A stretch of 33,898 nt of DNA, from positions 1 to 33,898 of the forward strand of contig JBCCHN010000046.1 of NCBI GenBank assembly GCA_039028695.1. Reading direction: 5' to 3'. Position 1 is the first letter of the stretch, and each line of letters starts with the position of its first letter. Origin of the DNA: JANQKX01 sp039028695. GTDB lineage: Bacteria > Pseudomonadota > Alphaproteobacteria > Kiloniellales > Kiloniellaceae. The position numbers were made by a program, and so were the translations under genes. Under the pieces are notes generated by a model. That model did not search any database and was not told the origin of the DNA. It saw only the letters and a list, made by a program, of their open reading frames with translations. Of the stretch, positions 16,199 through 24,506 are shown piece after piece.

Positions 16199-16262
16199 GT
16201 CCGAGAGGCTGGTCGTCCGAGAGGCTGGTCGTCCGAGAGGCTGGTCGTCCGAGAGGCTGGCG
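16199..16262. repeat. Four-copy 16-bp tandem repeat
   Basis: The unit GTCCGAGAGGCTGGTC is repeated four times head to tail; three copies are identical and the last differs in its final two bases. On the minus strand the array lies between thiL and the FliL-like gene and ends seven bases before the latter's ATG, where a ribosome binding site would normally be. The unit is not a multiple of three. Confidence 0.95.
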
Positions 16263-16362
16263 AGCTGGCGCACAAGCGATTATCGATGCCAAGTTTACGA
16301 AGGCTAAAGTGAATAAGAGGTTAAACCGCGAGGAGTGCCAAAAAGAAGGGATATCGGAGGGC

Positions 16363-17355
16363 CTAAAAATGCCGCCAGCTCGCCGATTGAATAGCCTTTT
16401 CCCGGCCACCTGCATCCAAAAGGCGAACGCCCTGCCCGGCCATCAATCGGCCCACTCGACAAACTTTGACACCCAACTCGACCGACAGATCGGCGATCTT
16501 TTCTCGCTTGTCCGGTCCAGCGGCGAACAAAAGCTCGTAGTCGTCGCCGGCACCAAAGGGAAAATCCGCAAATTCCGGCTGCCTGGTTAACACAGAACGC
16601 ACAGGGTCTGACAAGGGCACCTGATCGGCGAAAATCTCTGCTTTTATACCCGACGCCCTCGCCAAATGAGCCACATCGCCCATCAATCCATCTGAGAGAT
16701 CCATGGCGGCTCTTGAAAAATCCCGACCCAGCAACGCTTGCCCCAATTCCAAGCGCGGCTCGGGCAAGCGGTAGGCGCGCACCAACGTCGCGGTATCGCG
16801 GGGCGTCAGCCCGGATAGGCGGTCCTGAAGAATAGCCAGGCCCAAGGCACCATCGCCCAAGCTGCCGGAAACATAAAGGTCATCCCCTGCATCAGCATGG
16901 TCCCGACGCAGGGCTCGGCCCTTAGGCACGCGGCCGAAAATAGTGACGGAAAAGCTCGTGGGGCCCGGCCCTGCCGTTGTATCGCCGCCCAAGAGTGACA
17001 AGCCAAAGCATAGCTGAGCAGACCTTAGGCCGGCCACGATGCCATCCATCCAGGGCAAATAGCCTGAGCCCTTTAGCCGATCTTGTCCGAGGGAAACGGC
17101 CAGCAAATAGGCCTCGGGCCGCGCCCCCATGGCGGCTAAATCCGACAGATTGACCCGAAGCAGCTTCTCGCCGATCGTCTCAGGCGGATCGGCGGCCAGA
17201 AAATGCACCCCCTCGATCAGGCTATCCAGGCTGGTAACCAGATCCTCACCATTGGACCTGGGCACCAAGGCCCCGTCGTCTTTCAGTCCAAAAGCCTCGT
17301 GCCGCCCGTCGGTGAGAGGCAGGAACTTTTCGGCTATGAGGTCGAATTCATCCAC
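16363..17355 (-). CDS. thiL: Thiamine-monophosphate kinase
   Basis: A 330-residue enzyme phosphorylating thiamine monophosphate to the cofactor thiamine diphosphate with ATP. It has the PurM-like architecture: DEFDLIAEKFLPLT at the N-terminus, the substrate/Mg loop DSLIEGVHF, NLSDLAAMGARPEAYLLAVS, GGDTTAGP, the AMDLSDGLMGDV motif and the final GAGDDYELLFA. The start is taken as GTG at 17355, giving VDEFDLIA, because family members begin right before this motif. The reading frame continues upstream into nusB but that part resembles nothing. It begins 19 bases after the nusB stop. Confidence 0.95.
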   Translation of the reverse strand: MDEFDLIAEKFLPLTDGRHEAFGLKDDGALVPRSNGEDLVTSLDSLIEGVHFLAADPPETIGEKLLRVNLSDLAAMGARPEAYLLAVSLGQDRLKGSGYLPWMDGIVAGLRSAQLCFGLSLLGGDTTAGPGPTSFSVTIFGRVPKGRALRRDHADAGDDLYVSGSLGDGALGLAILQDRLSGLTPRDTATLVRAYRLPEPRLELGQALLGRDFSRAAMDLSDGLMGDVAHLARASGIKAEIFADQVPLSDPVRSVLTRQPEFADFPFGAGDDYELLFAAGPDKREKIADLSVELGVKVCRVGRLMAGQGVRLLDAGGREKAIQSASWRHF

Positions 17356-17374
17356 GGGACCAAGCGCCCGACTG

Positions 17375-17875
17375 TCAGTCCGGCGGCTGGTGCGCCGGCT
17401 CGAACTCCTCAATGCGCAGATCGCGCGCCAAGCGATCGAGCATGCCATTGACCATGCCGGGCTCCCGCTCGTGGAAGAAGGCGTGGGCCAAATCCACGTA
17501 CTCGCTTACAACCACCCGGGCCGGAACATCCAGGCGCTCTGAAAGTTCATAAATGCCGGCGCGCAGCAAAGCCCGCAATAAGAGATCCAGCCGCTCCACT
17601 GTCCAATCCTCATCCAGTACGGCGGCCAGCATGTCATCCAATCGATCAGCGGCGGCGCTGGCGCCCTTGACCAAATCCCGGAACAGGGGGAGGTCCGCCG
17701 GCAGCAAATCTGCCCCGTCCAAATCCTGTTGCAAGCGATGCTGTTCAAACTCCGCCAACAGCCGATCCACCGAAATGTCGCTTAAGGAAGCTTGATATAG
17801 CGCCTGCACGGCCAGGAATCGCGCCGCGCTTCTACCGGCCCCTGGTTGCCCCTTTTTTCCTGCCATAGCGGACAT
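17375..17875 (-). CDS. nusB: Transcription antitermination factor NusB
   Basis: A 166-residue all-helical protein. With NusE (S10) it binds boxA RNA and supports antitermination and processing of rRNA transcripts. Landmarks are RSAARFLAVQALYQASLS at the start, the middle helix region with ADRLDDMLAAVLD, LDLLLRALLRAGIYEL and the conserved VVVSEYVDLAHAFF. The ATG at 17875 has AGGTGG six bases upstream, within the last codons of ribH; the alternative ATG at 17866 is less well placed. Tight spacing with ribH and thiL indicates one operon. Confidence 0.95.
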   Translation of the reverse strand: MSAMAGKKGQPGAGRSAARFLAVQALYQASLSDISVDRLLAEFEQHRLQQDLDGADLLPADLPLFRDLVKGASAAADRLDDMLAAVLDEDWTVERLDLLLRALLRAGIYELSERLDVPARVVVSEYVDLAHAFFHEREPGMVNGMLDRLARDLRIEEFEPAHQPPD

Positions 17876-17884
17876 GACGGCCAC

Positions 17885-18349
17885 CTATCGGGGAAAGAGG
17901 TGGAAGTGCCGCTTGAGCTCCAGCATATCCAAACAGGCTTGAGCCACGACTCCTCCCTTATCTTTTTCCTGGCGGGAGGCCCGAATCCGAGCCTGTTCGC
18001 TGGTCTCGCAGGTTAGGATGCCGTAACCCAGCGCCAAACAATGCTGACAGGCGAGGTCTTGGAGCTTGCGAGCGGATTCCGAGCAGACGTAGTCATAGTG
18101 ACTTGTTTCGCCACGAATGACACAGCCCAGCGTAATGTACCCATCGAAGCGTTTCCGCCCGGCGAAAAAATCAAGGGATCGTACGGCCATGGCAACCGCG
18201 GCCGGTATTTCGAAAGCCCCTGGCACGGCCAAGCGCTCATAGGTCGCGCCGGCCTCAGCCAAGACCGCCATGGCGCCTTGAACCAATTCGTCGGCGATCT
18301 CTTCATAAAACCTAGCTTCGATGATCAATATGTGCGGCTTGCTGTCCAC
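17885..18349 (-). CDS. ribH: 6,7-dimethyl-8-ribityllumazine synthase
   Basis: A 154-residue lumazine synthase catalysing the penultimate step of riboflavin synthesis from the RibD pyrimidine product and the RibB ketone. The family signatures are PHILIIEARFYEEIADELV, LAVPGAFEIPAAVAMA, the substrate loop LGCVIRGETSHYDYVC with the catalytic His, and GILTCETSEQA. It probably assembles into pentamers or icosahedra like its relatives. Nine bases separate it from ribBA and it is closely followed by nusB. Confidence 0.97.
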   Translation of the reverse strand: MDSKPHILIIEARFYEEIADELVQGAMAVLAEAGATYERLAVPGAFEIPAAVAMAVRSLDFFAGRKRFDGYITLGCVIRGETSHYDYVCSESARKLQDLACQHCLALGYGILTCETSEQARIRASRQEKDKGGVVAQACLDMLELKRHFHLFPR

Positions 18350-18358
18350 GTTAAAACT

Positions 18359-19525
18359 CTATCCTTCTGCGTCTTTATCATTCGAAGCGCCGATAGGCCG
18401 GTGTCCGCTGACCTGCAAACCGTAGCCTTCCAGGCCCACGATGGTCCGTTCCGTGTTGGACAAGACGATCATGTTAGTGACTCCCAGATCCAACAGAATC
18501 TGTGCGCCGATGCCATACTCGCGCAGCTCGCTGCCGACCTCCCAGGCCTCGCCCGCCGCCTCGGAAAGGGTTTCGGACAGATGCGGCGTGCTCGATTCTT
18601 GAATTAATATGATGACCCCGCGACCGGCCTCATTCACCAACCGCATGGCGGCCTCGAGCATGCCCGCCTTCCCTCGGGAGCGGTCGCCCAAGACATCATC
18701 CATGACACTTAAGACATGCACACGGACCAAAATCGGCTCGTCACCCGACGCCAGATCCCCTTTCCACAGGGCGATATGCTCATCGTTGTTTTCCACATTC
18801 ACGTAAACAGCCATCTGAAATCGGCCCGCGACCTCTGTGTCGATATCGCGCCGCACCGTCTGTTCCACCAAGCGATCGTGACGGCGTCGATAAGCGATCA
18901 AATCGGCGATGGTGGCGATTTTGAGGCCGTGGGTCTGGGCAAAGGCAATCAAGTCGTCCCGCCGCGCCATGGTGCCATCGTCGTTCATAATCTCGCAGAT
19001 GACGCCCGAGGGGTTCAATCCGGCCAGGCGGGAAATATCGACCGCGGCCTCAGTATGACCGGCCCGAACCAAAACGCCGCCATCCCGTGCCATCAAGGGA
19101 AAGACGTGCCCGGGTGTGACGATGTCGTGGCTGCCCGAGGCGGGATCGATGGCCACCGAGACGGTGCGCGCCCGGTCCGGCGCCGAAATGCCCGTCGTCA
19201 CCCCCTCCCGCGCCTCAATTGACAGGGTAAATGCGGTTTCGTGGCGGGATTCGTTGTGGCGCTGCATGAGGGGCAGCCCCAATTCCTTAATGCGCGAGCG
19301 GGTCATGGCTAGGCATATAAGGCCTCGACCAAAACGGGCCATGAAGTTGATCGCCGCGGGCGTAGCCATCTGAGCCGGGATCACCAAATCCCCTTCATTC
19401 TCCCGTCCTTCATCGTCGACTAGGATAAACATGCGCCCATTGCGCGCTTCCTCGATAATTTCCTCAGCCGAGGATAAAATCTCGCTGAAAGTGGCACGCC
19501 ACAGGGCATCGTCGTCGGAATTCAT
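18359..19525 (-). CDS. ribBA: DHBP synthase with degenerate GCH II domain (RibBX)
   Basis: A 388-residue two-domain protein. The N-terminal half (about 15-215) is an intact 3,4-dihydroxy-2-butanone-4-phosphate synthase: VDDEGRENEGDLVIPAQ and RAGHTEAAVDISRLAG are present, so the RibB reaction from ribulose-5-phosphate is expected. The C-terminal half aligns with GTP cyclohydrolase II but has lost the three zinc cysteines: the canonical HSECLTGD is HVLSVMDD and LRCDCG is DRSRG. The GTP loop (RQEGRGIGL in active enzymes) reads QESSTPHL. It is therefore expected to lack RibA activity, as in the described proteobacterial RibBX variant. The ATG (19525) overlaps the ribE stop as TGATG. Confidence 0.95.
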   Translation of the reverse strand: MNSDDDALWRATFSEILSSAEEIIEEARNGRMFILVDDEGRENEGDLVIPAQMATPAAINFMARFGRGLICLAMTRSRIKELGLPLMQRHNESRHETAFTLSIEAREGVTTGISAPDRARTVSVAIDPASGSHDIVTPGHVFPLMARDGGVLVRAGHTEAAVDISRLAGLNPSGVICEIMNDDGTMARRDDLIAFAQTHGLKIATIADLIAYRRRHDRLVEQTVRRDIDTEVAGRFQMAVYVNVENNDEHIALWKGDLASGDEPILVRVHVLSVMDDVLGDRSRGKAGMLEAAMRLVNEAGRGVIILIQESSTPHLSETLSEAAGEAWEVGSELREYGIGAQILLDLGVTNMIVLSNTERTIVGLEGYGLQVSGHRPIGASNDKDAEG

Positions 19526-20142
19526 CAATGCCCACCCCTCGCTTCCAATAACCGCGACACATAACGGGCGATCAGGTCTATCTCCAAATTTACCCAGTCC
19601 TCGGGTTCCAACTGCCCAAAGGTCGTAACCGATGCGGTGTGGGGGATTATATTGACCCCAAAGACCGTCGGCTCTTCATCGCTATCGGGTACATGGACGT
19701 CGTTAACAGTCAATGAGACCCCGTCCAGCGACACCGAACCTTTGGCCGCTACAAAGGGGGCCACATGATGGGGCACGGCAAAGCGAAAACGGATAGAATC
19801 GCCCTCGGGCTGGCGCCCCACGCAGCGGGCAATCCCGTCCACGTGGCCGGAAACCATGTGTCCGCCCAGCTCATCCCCCAATTTCAAGGAGGGCTCAAGG
19901 TTAATACGCCGCCCGACTTTCCAATCCCCCAGGGTGGTCTTGGAAAGGGTTTCGGCCGACGCATTGGCCGCAAACCAGTCGGACCCCTTTTCTACCACTG
20001 TCAGGCAAACACCTGAGCAGGCAATGGATGCCCCCAGACCGACAGGGGCCATATCAAGACCCGTCTCGATCTCAAAACGAGTATCCCCGCTTTGATCAAT
20101 GGAGCGAAGCCGACCCACGTCGATGACTATCCCGGTAAACAT
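19525..20142 (-). CDS. ribE: Riboflavin synthase, alpha chain
   Basis: A 205-residue trimeric enzyme that dismutates two molecules of 6,7-dimethyl-8-ribityllumazine to riboflavin. The start MFTGIVIDVGRLRS is the invariant N-terminus of the family, hence the ATG at 20142 rather than the longer frame. Two internal lumazine-binding repeats are visible: IACSGVCLTVVEKG in the first and SVSLDGVSLTVNDV in the second, with GGHMVSGHVDGIARC at the junction. Gap to ribD is 140 bases without a recognisable FMN riboswitch. Overlap with ribBA indicates coupled translation. Confidence 0.97.
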   Translation of the reverse strand: MFTGIVIDVGRLRSIDQSGDTRFEIETGLDMAPVGLGASIACSGVCLTVVEKGSDWFAANASAETLSKTTLGDWKVGRRINLEPSLKLGDELGGHMVSGHVDGIARCVGRQPEGDSIRFRFAVPHHVAPFVAAKGSVSLDGVSLTVNDVHVPDSDEEPTVFGVNIIPHTASVTTFGQLEPEDWVNLEIDLIARYVSRLLEARGGH

Positions 20143-20281
20143 TTGTTCGGAAATCTCGTTTTCGCTTCTTGGATTCACGCCCGTTGGCATCACGCTTGGG
20201 TCCAATTGGCACCCTTGTCCGCCGTTTTACTGGAACAAGCCACTGCTTGCAATCACCGCCCGTTCTGCTTTTCAGTGATCC

Positions 20282-21394
20282 CTAGGACTGCGCCCGTTCA
20301 AAAGTATCGCAGCTATCCGCGCCGATCGTTTGCTGCTGTTTGAGAAGGAATTTGGGCGCTTCTTGCAGACTTTCAACACCAAGGCTCACGGCCGCCGGCA
20401 GGCCATCGCCGCCCATGACCAAACCGGCCCGAAAGCAAACCAGCCGATCCACCAGACCGGCCTTCAATAAACCCGCCGATATGTAAGCGCCCCCTTCCAC
20501 CAGAAGTCGGGTAACGCCTAACTTGGCCAATCCCTGCATTGCTTCGCTCAAAATGGGCCTGTGATCCTCATCGCGACTGACCTGTAATACTGTCATCCCG
20601 CTGTCCCGATAGGCGCCCAGACGGGTCGCTTCCACATCGGTGCCGGTGATCAGGCAACTGGGGCGCTCCGCGGCGCGGCGCACCAAATCATGGGTCAAGG
20701 GCAAGCGCAAACGACCGTCGATCACCACCCGTAACGGCGATCGCCCCTCAAGCCCCGCCAGGCGCACATCCAATCGCGGATTATCCGCGATCGCAGTGCC
20801 GCTGCCGACCAAAACCGCATCATGTCCGGCGCGCAGCAAATGGGCGCGAGCGCGGGCTGCGGGACCGGTTATCCACTGGCTTTCCCCCGTTTTTGTGGCG
20901 ATCCGTCCATCAACCGTGGTCGCTAATTTCAGGGTGATCAATGGCCGCCCTTGCTCTTGGACCGAAAAAAAGCCTCGATTAAGCTCTCGTGCCTCGTCCG
21001 CGCAAAGCCCCAGGTCAACGCCAATCCCAGCTTTTGCCAATCGGTCTACCCCTCGGCCGGACACGCGTGAGTCAGGATCTTTCAAGGCCACCACACAGCG
21101 CGCGATACCGGCCTCCACCAAAGCATCCGCACAGGGGCCGGTTTGGCCGGTGTGGGCACAGGGCTCGAGCGTTACATAGGCTGTGGCTCCGCCAGCTTGG
21201 GCGCCGGCTTGCTTTAAAGCTTCGGTTTCGGCATGGGGGCGGCCACCGGGCTGGGTCCAGCCTCGCCCGACAATCCGACCGTTCTGCACCAAGAGGCATC
21301 CCACCGCGGGATTGGGGGCAACCTGACCCAATCCCCGCCGAGCTAGCGCCAGGGCGGCGCGCATGAAGCTTTGATCGATTAATTTACTCGTCAC
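20282..21394 (-). CDS. ribD: Riboflavin deaminase/reductase RibD
   Basis: A 370-residue bifunctional enzyme for the second and third steps of riboflavin synthesis. The N-terminal deaminase has the zinc motif His54-Ala-Glu56 (GRPHAETEAL) and PCAHTGQTGPC with Cys79 and Cys88. The C-terminal reductase begins RPLITLKLATTVDGRIA and contains SQWITGPAARARAHLLRAGH and LVEGGAYISAGLL. The chosen start is GTG at 21394, overlapping the end of nrdR by eleven bases; the ATG at 21364 would remove part of the first helix. Coupled translation with nrdR is likely. Confidence 0.95.
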   Translation of the reverse strand: MTSKLIDQSFMRAALALARRGLGQVAPNPAVGCLLVQNGRIVGRGWTQPGGRPHAETEALKQAGAQAGGATAYVTLEPCAHTGQTGPCADALVEAGIARCVVALKDPDSRVSGRGVDRLAKAGIGVDLGLCADEARELNRGFFSVQEQGRPLITLKLATTVDGRIATKTGESQWITGPAARARAHLLRAGHDAVLVGSGTAIADNPRLDVRLAGLEGRSPLRVVIDGRLRLPLTHDLVRRAAERPSCLITGTDVEATRLGAYRDSGMTVLQVSRDEDHRPILSEAMQGLAKLGVTRLLVEGGAYISAGLLKAGLVDRLVCFRAGLVMGGDGLPAAVSLGVESLQEAPKFLLKQQQTIGADSCDTFERAQS

Positions 21395-21839
21395 TGCTCA
21401 ATTTGCCGACGAATTCTTCAAAATCTCTGGCCTCGCGGAAATTTCGATAGACCGAGGCAAAGCGCACATAGGCTACCGGATCGAGATGGGCCAAGGCATC
21501 CATAACCAGCTCGCCAATGAGTTTTGCCGGAATTTCCGACTCCCCTGATGATTCCAAGCGACGGACGATGCCGTTGACAACCCGTTCCACTCGGTCTCCA
21601 TCCACCGGCCGTTTTTGAAGCGCAATGGTCATGGAGCGCATCATCTTGTCCCGCTCAAAAGATTCCCGCTGACCGCTGCCCTTAATGACCGTCAGTTCAC
21701 GAAGCTGAACCCGCTCGAAGGTCGTAAAGCGGGCGCCGCAATTGGCGCATTGCCGCCGGCGGCGAATGGCCGAGTTGTCCTCGGTTGGCCGTGAATCTTT
21801 AACCTGCGTGTCGTCGTTGCTGCAAAACGGACAGCGCAT
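21384..21839 (-). CDS. nrdR: Ribonucleotide reductase repressor NrdR
   Basis: A 151-residue regulator that senses ATP/dATP and represses ribonucleotide reductase operons at paired NrdR boxes. The N-terminal zinc ribbon uses Cys3, Cys6, Cys31 and Cys34 (MRCPFCSNDDTQV, RRRRQCANCG). The ATP-cone domain follows from about residue 49 (VIKGSGQRESFERDKMMRSM). Length is normal. It stands 105 bases after glyA and overlaps ribD, the order seen in most alphaproteobacteria. No nrd genes are in the window. Confidence 0.97.
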   Translation of the reverse strand: MRCPFCSNDDTQVKDSRPTEDNSAIRRRRQCANCGARFTTFERVQLRELTVIKGSGQRESFERDKMMRSMTIALQKRPVDGDRVERVVNGIVRRLESSGESEIPAKLIGELVMDALAHLDPVAYVRFASVYRNFREARDFEEFVGKLSSDE

Positions 21840-21944
21840 AATCCCCCTTCCCCGGCTGGGTGGCGCTCACCGCTGTGGTCAGCTCCACCCACGAACCGCT
21901 TATCCGACCGCCCCCAAAAAGCCCGCCATCGGTCCAGTCTTTCC

Positions 21945-23228
21945 CTAGATTTCCAAATCGGGATAGATCGGGAAACGCGCGCACAGCGCCTGAACATCTT
22001 GGCGCACTTCTTTTTCGGTTGCCGTATTGTCCTCCCGATTGGCCGCTAGGCCATCCAAGATCCGCGAGATCAGGTGACCGACCTCCTTGAACTCTTCCGT
22101 ACCAAAGCCTCGGGTCGTCGCGGCCGGGCTGCCCAAGCGCACACCCGACGTCACCATGGGCTTTTCCGGGTCGAAAGGCACACCGTTCTTGTTACAGGTG
22201 ATACCGGCCCGGTCCAGGCTTTCCTCGGTGATATTGCCGGTCAGCCCCTTGGGCCGCAGGTCTACCAGCATGAGGTGGGTATCCGTGCCGCCCGAGACGA
22301 TGTCGCAGCCGTTTTCCTGGAGCACCTGAGCCAGAGCTTTGGCATTGTCGATGACCCTTTGGGAATAGGCCTTAAATTCGGGCTTCAGCGCCTCGCCAAA
22401 CGCCGCGGCCTTTGAGGCGATGGCGTGCATAAGCGGCCCGCCTTGCAGCCCCGGAAAGGCCGCCGAGTTGATCTTCTTGCCGATATCCAAATCGTTGGAC
22501 AACACCATGCCGCCGCGCCCGGCGCGCAGGGTTTTGTGGGTGGTGGTGGTTACCACATGGGCATGGGGCAAGGGGCTGGGATGCAATCCGGCTGCAACAA
22601 GTCCGGCAAAGTGCGCCATATCAACGTGGAAATAGGCCCCCACCTCATCGGCGATTTTTCGAAAACGGGCAAAGTCGATATGACGGGGATAGGCCGAGCC
22701 GCCGGCGATGATCATCTTAGGCTTGTGCTCGCGGGCCAATTCCTCGACTTGGTCAAAATCGATCTGGCCGTCTTCCTTTTTCACCCCGTATTGAATGGCA
22801 TTGAACCATTTACCAGACAAGTTAGGGGCGGCTCCATGTGTCAGGTGCCCACCCGCCGACAGAGCCATGCCCAGAATTGTATCACCCGGCTTCAAGAGCG
22901 CCAGGCTGACACATTGGTTCGCCTGGGCTCCAGAATGAGGCTGTACGTTGACGAACTCACAGTTAAAGAGCTGCTTGGCCCGATCAATAGCAAGTTGCTC
23001 AACCACATCGACAAACTCACAGCCACCATAATAACGCCTGCCGGGATAGCCCTCGGCATACTTGTTGGTCAGCACCGAGCCTTGCGCCTCCATGGCGGCG
23101 AGCGAGACAATGTTTTCCGAAGCAATTAACTCAATCTGGGTCTGCTGACGTCCCAATTCGTCCCGAATGGCCGCCGCCAAATCCGGATCGCTTTGCGCCA
23201 AATGGGCGGTAAAAAATGCGCTGCTCAT
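21945..23228 (-). CDS. glyA: Serine hydroxymethyltransferase
   Basis: A 427-residue PLP enzyme interconverting serine and glycine with tetrahydrofolate, the main source of one-carbon units. Signatures: QIELIASENIVS, NKYAEGYPGRRYYGGCEFVD, GGHLTHGA, and the PLP lysine in VTTTTHKTLRAGRGGMVL. The ATG at 23228 is preceded by GGGAGTGAG at good distance; the in-frame alternative at 23246 adds six residues without support. It follows rpiB by 50 bases and leads into nrdR and the rib genes. Confidence 0.97.
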   Translation of the reverse strand: MSSAFFTAHLAQSDPDLAAAIRDELGRQQTQIELIASENIVSLAAMEAQGSVLTNKYAEGYPGRRYYGGCEFVDVVEQLAIDRAKQLFNCEFVNVQPHSGAQANQCVSLALLKPGDTILGMALSAGGHLTHGAAPNLSGKWFNAIQYGVKKEDGQIDFDQVEELAREHKPKMIIAGGSAYPRHIDFARFRKIADEVGAYFHVDMAHFAGLVAAGLHPSPLPHAHVVTTTTHKTLRAGRGGMVLSNDLDIGKKINSAAFPGLQGGPLMHAIASKAAAFGEALKPEFKAYSQRVIDNAKALAQVLQENGCDIVSGGTDTHLMLVDLRPKGLTGNITEESLDRAGITCNKNGVPFDPEKPMVTSGVRLGSPAATTRGFGTEEFKEVGHLISRILDGLAANREDNTATEKEVRQDVQALCARFPIYPDLEI

Positions 23229-23278
23229 TGCGGTCTCACTCCCCAATCCCTTGGCCGCCCCGAGGCCACTGCCTCAGG

Positions 23279-23716
23279 TTAGCCCAATTTTTCCACTCGA
23301 CGGATATGTCGGTCGCCGCCGAAATCCGTCTCTAAAAAGGCCTGCAGACAGTCTTTGGCAACTTCCGTGCCGATCATCCGAGCGCCCAGGACCAAAACGT
23401 TTGCATCGTTGTGCTCGCGGCACAATTTGGCCGTAGTGGAATCGTGGCATAAGGCCGCCCGTATCCCGCGATGCCGATTGGCGGCGATGGAAATACCGAT
23501 ACCCGTGCCGCAAATCAATAGGCCAATGTCAGATTCGCCACGATTTATGGTCTCGGCCACTGCCGCGCCATAATCGGGATAATCTACCGAGGTCTGGCCC
23601 TCATAAGTGCCCAGATCCGACACGCCATGACCGGAGGCTTTCAATTCATCGATTAAAAGCGCTTTCAGGGCAAAGCCCGCATGATCCGAGGCAACGGCGA
23701 TCGGTTTTCCTGTCAT
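23279..23716 (-). CDS. rpiB: Ribose-5-phosphate isomerase B
   Basis: A 145-residue RpiB/LacAB-family isomerase interconverting ribose-5-phosphate and ribulose-5-phosphate, the latter being the RibB substrate used in this same cluster. Landmarks are AVASDHAGFALK (Asp11-His12), VDYPDYG, the catalytic Cys69 in LICGTGIGISIAANRHRGIR, and LCREHNDANVLVLGAR. I chose the ATG at 23716 because it gives the standard MTGKPIAVASDH start; the longer frame from 23791 carries no family sequence. It appears to be the first gene of the operon. Confidence 0.95.
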   Translation of the reverse strand: MTGKPIAVASDHAGFALKALLIDELKASGHGVSDLGTYEGQTSVDYPDYGAAVAETINRGESDIGLLICGTGIGISIAANRHRGIRAALCHDSTTAKLCREHNDANVLVLGARMIGTEVAKDCLQAFLETDFGGDRHIRRVEKLG

Positions 23717-23977
23717 TGCGGTTCCAGCTCGCAAATTCAACAATATACAGGGGACCCTACCATATGTCGGGTATCGAAGAAAAGCCGACACAAGGCGCTC
23801 TATCCGCCCAATTCCGTCCCGTCACAAATTATTGAAATGCAGTATTTCAAGTAAAAAACAAATATAAAATGCCGCATCTACATAGTAAAAATTTATAGTT
23901 AACGTGAACTTATTGTAAAGTTATCGAATTTCACTGGATTTTTGTTTAACTGCAATATAAGCTCGCGCTAAATAATT

Positions 23978-23992
23978 ATTTTTCAGAAAAAT
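23978..23992. promoter_or_regulatory. Palindrome upstream of the Ros/MucR gene
   Basis: ATTTTTC-A-GAAAAAT is a perfect seven-base inverted repeat around a single base, ending 22 bases before the start codon of the Ros/MucR-like gene. Ros/MucR proteins bind AT-rich targets and repress themselves, so this is a plausible autoregulatory operator. The surrounding 300 bases are strongly AT-rich. Confidence 0.45.
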
Positions 23993-24014
23993 TGATAAAT
24001 ATTGGATCTTTCAG

Positions 24015-24440
24015 ATGAGTGAGATTAATCAGGAACAACCTTCGTCGGGGGAATTGTTACGGATGGCCGCAACCGTGGTTTCGGCTTATGTACGTAATAA
24101 TCCAATCGAAACCCAAGAGTTAACCAATGTTATCGCCAAAGTTCATCGTTCTTTGAGCGAGCTAGGTGGCAAACCGGCACCCCGCCGGTTGCGCAAACCT
24201 GCTGTTGCGGTAAAAAAATCGGTGACGCCGAACTATCTGATCTGCTTGGAAGATGGACGCAAGATGAAGATGTTGAAGCGCCACCTGCGCACCAGCTACA
24301 GCATGACACCGGCACAATACCGGGCAAAATGGGGGCTTCCGCCGGACTATCCCATGGTCGCCCCTAATTACGCCAAGCAGCGCTCAGCTTTTGCGAAAAA
24401 AATCGGTTTAGGAAAAAACGGCAGCCGCTTGGCGCCCTAA
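24015..24440 (+). CDS. Ros/MucR-family transcriptional regulator
   Basis: A 141-residue member of the prokaryotic zinc-finger Ros/MucR family, pleiotropic regulators and xenogeneic silencers of alphaproteobacteria. The N-terminal half (LLRMAATVVSAYVRNNPIET) is the oligomerisation region. The DNA-binding finger lies at about 72-110: NYLICLEDGRKMKMLKRHLR, SYSMTPAQYRAKWGLP, then DYPMVAPNYA. Of the four ligand positions of Ros (Cys, Cys, His, His) this protein has Cys77, Asp80, His90 and Tyr95, so two classical ligands are changed, as in MucR/Ml relatives that fold with altered or no zinc. The upstream palindrome suggests autoregulation. Confidence 0.92.
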   Translation: MSEINQEQPSSGELLRMAATVVSAYVRNNPIETQELTNVIAKVHRSLSELGGKPAPRRLRKPAVAVKKSVTPNYLICLEDGRKMKMLKRHLRTSYSMTPAQYRAKWGLPPDYPMVAPNYAKQRSAFAKKIGLGKNGSRLAP

Positions 24441-24461
24441 TTCTTCGTAATCGAGACGGAT

Positions 24462-24497
24462 AGCTGTCGCACGAGAGGTCGGGCGGCAGCTTTTGTT
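24462..24497 (+). terminator. Terminator of the Ros/MucR gene
   Basis: AGCTGTCGC (24462-24470) pairs with GCGGCAGCT (24483-24491), with one G-U pair, around a 12-base loop, followed by TTTGTT. It lies 22 bases after the stop codon. Confidence 0.6.
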
Positions 24498-24506
24498 GCT
24501 GAACAG

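Noticed and set aside
16199..16262. CRISPR-like array
   Set aside because: Copies are directly adjacent with no spacers and the unit is only 16 bases; no cas genes are present.
20143..20281. FMN riboswitch between ribD and ribE
   Set aside because: None of the conserved FMN-aptamer blocks is visible here, nor upstream of ribD, ribBA or ribH.
22425..23129. Long antisense frame of 234 codons opposite glyA
   Set aside because: Frames of this size opposite GC-rich genes are common by codon bias; the sense strand is unambiguous serine hydroxymethyltransferase.
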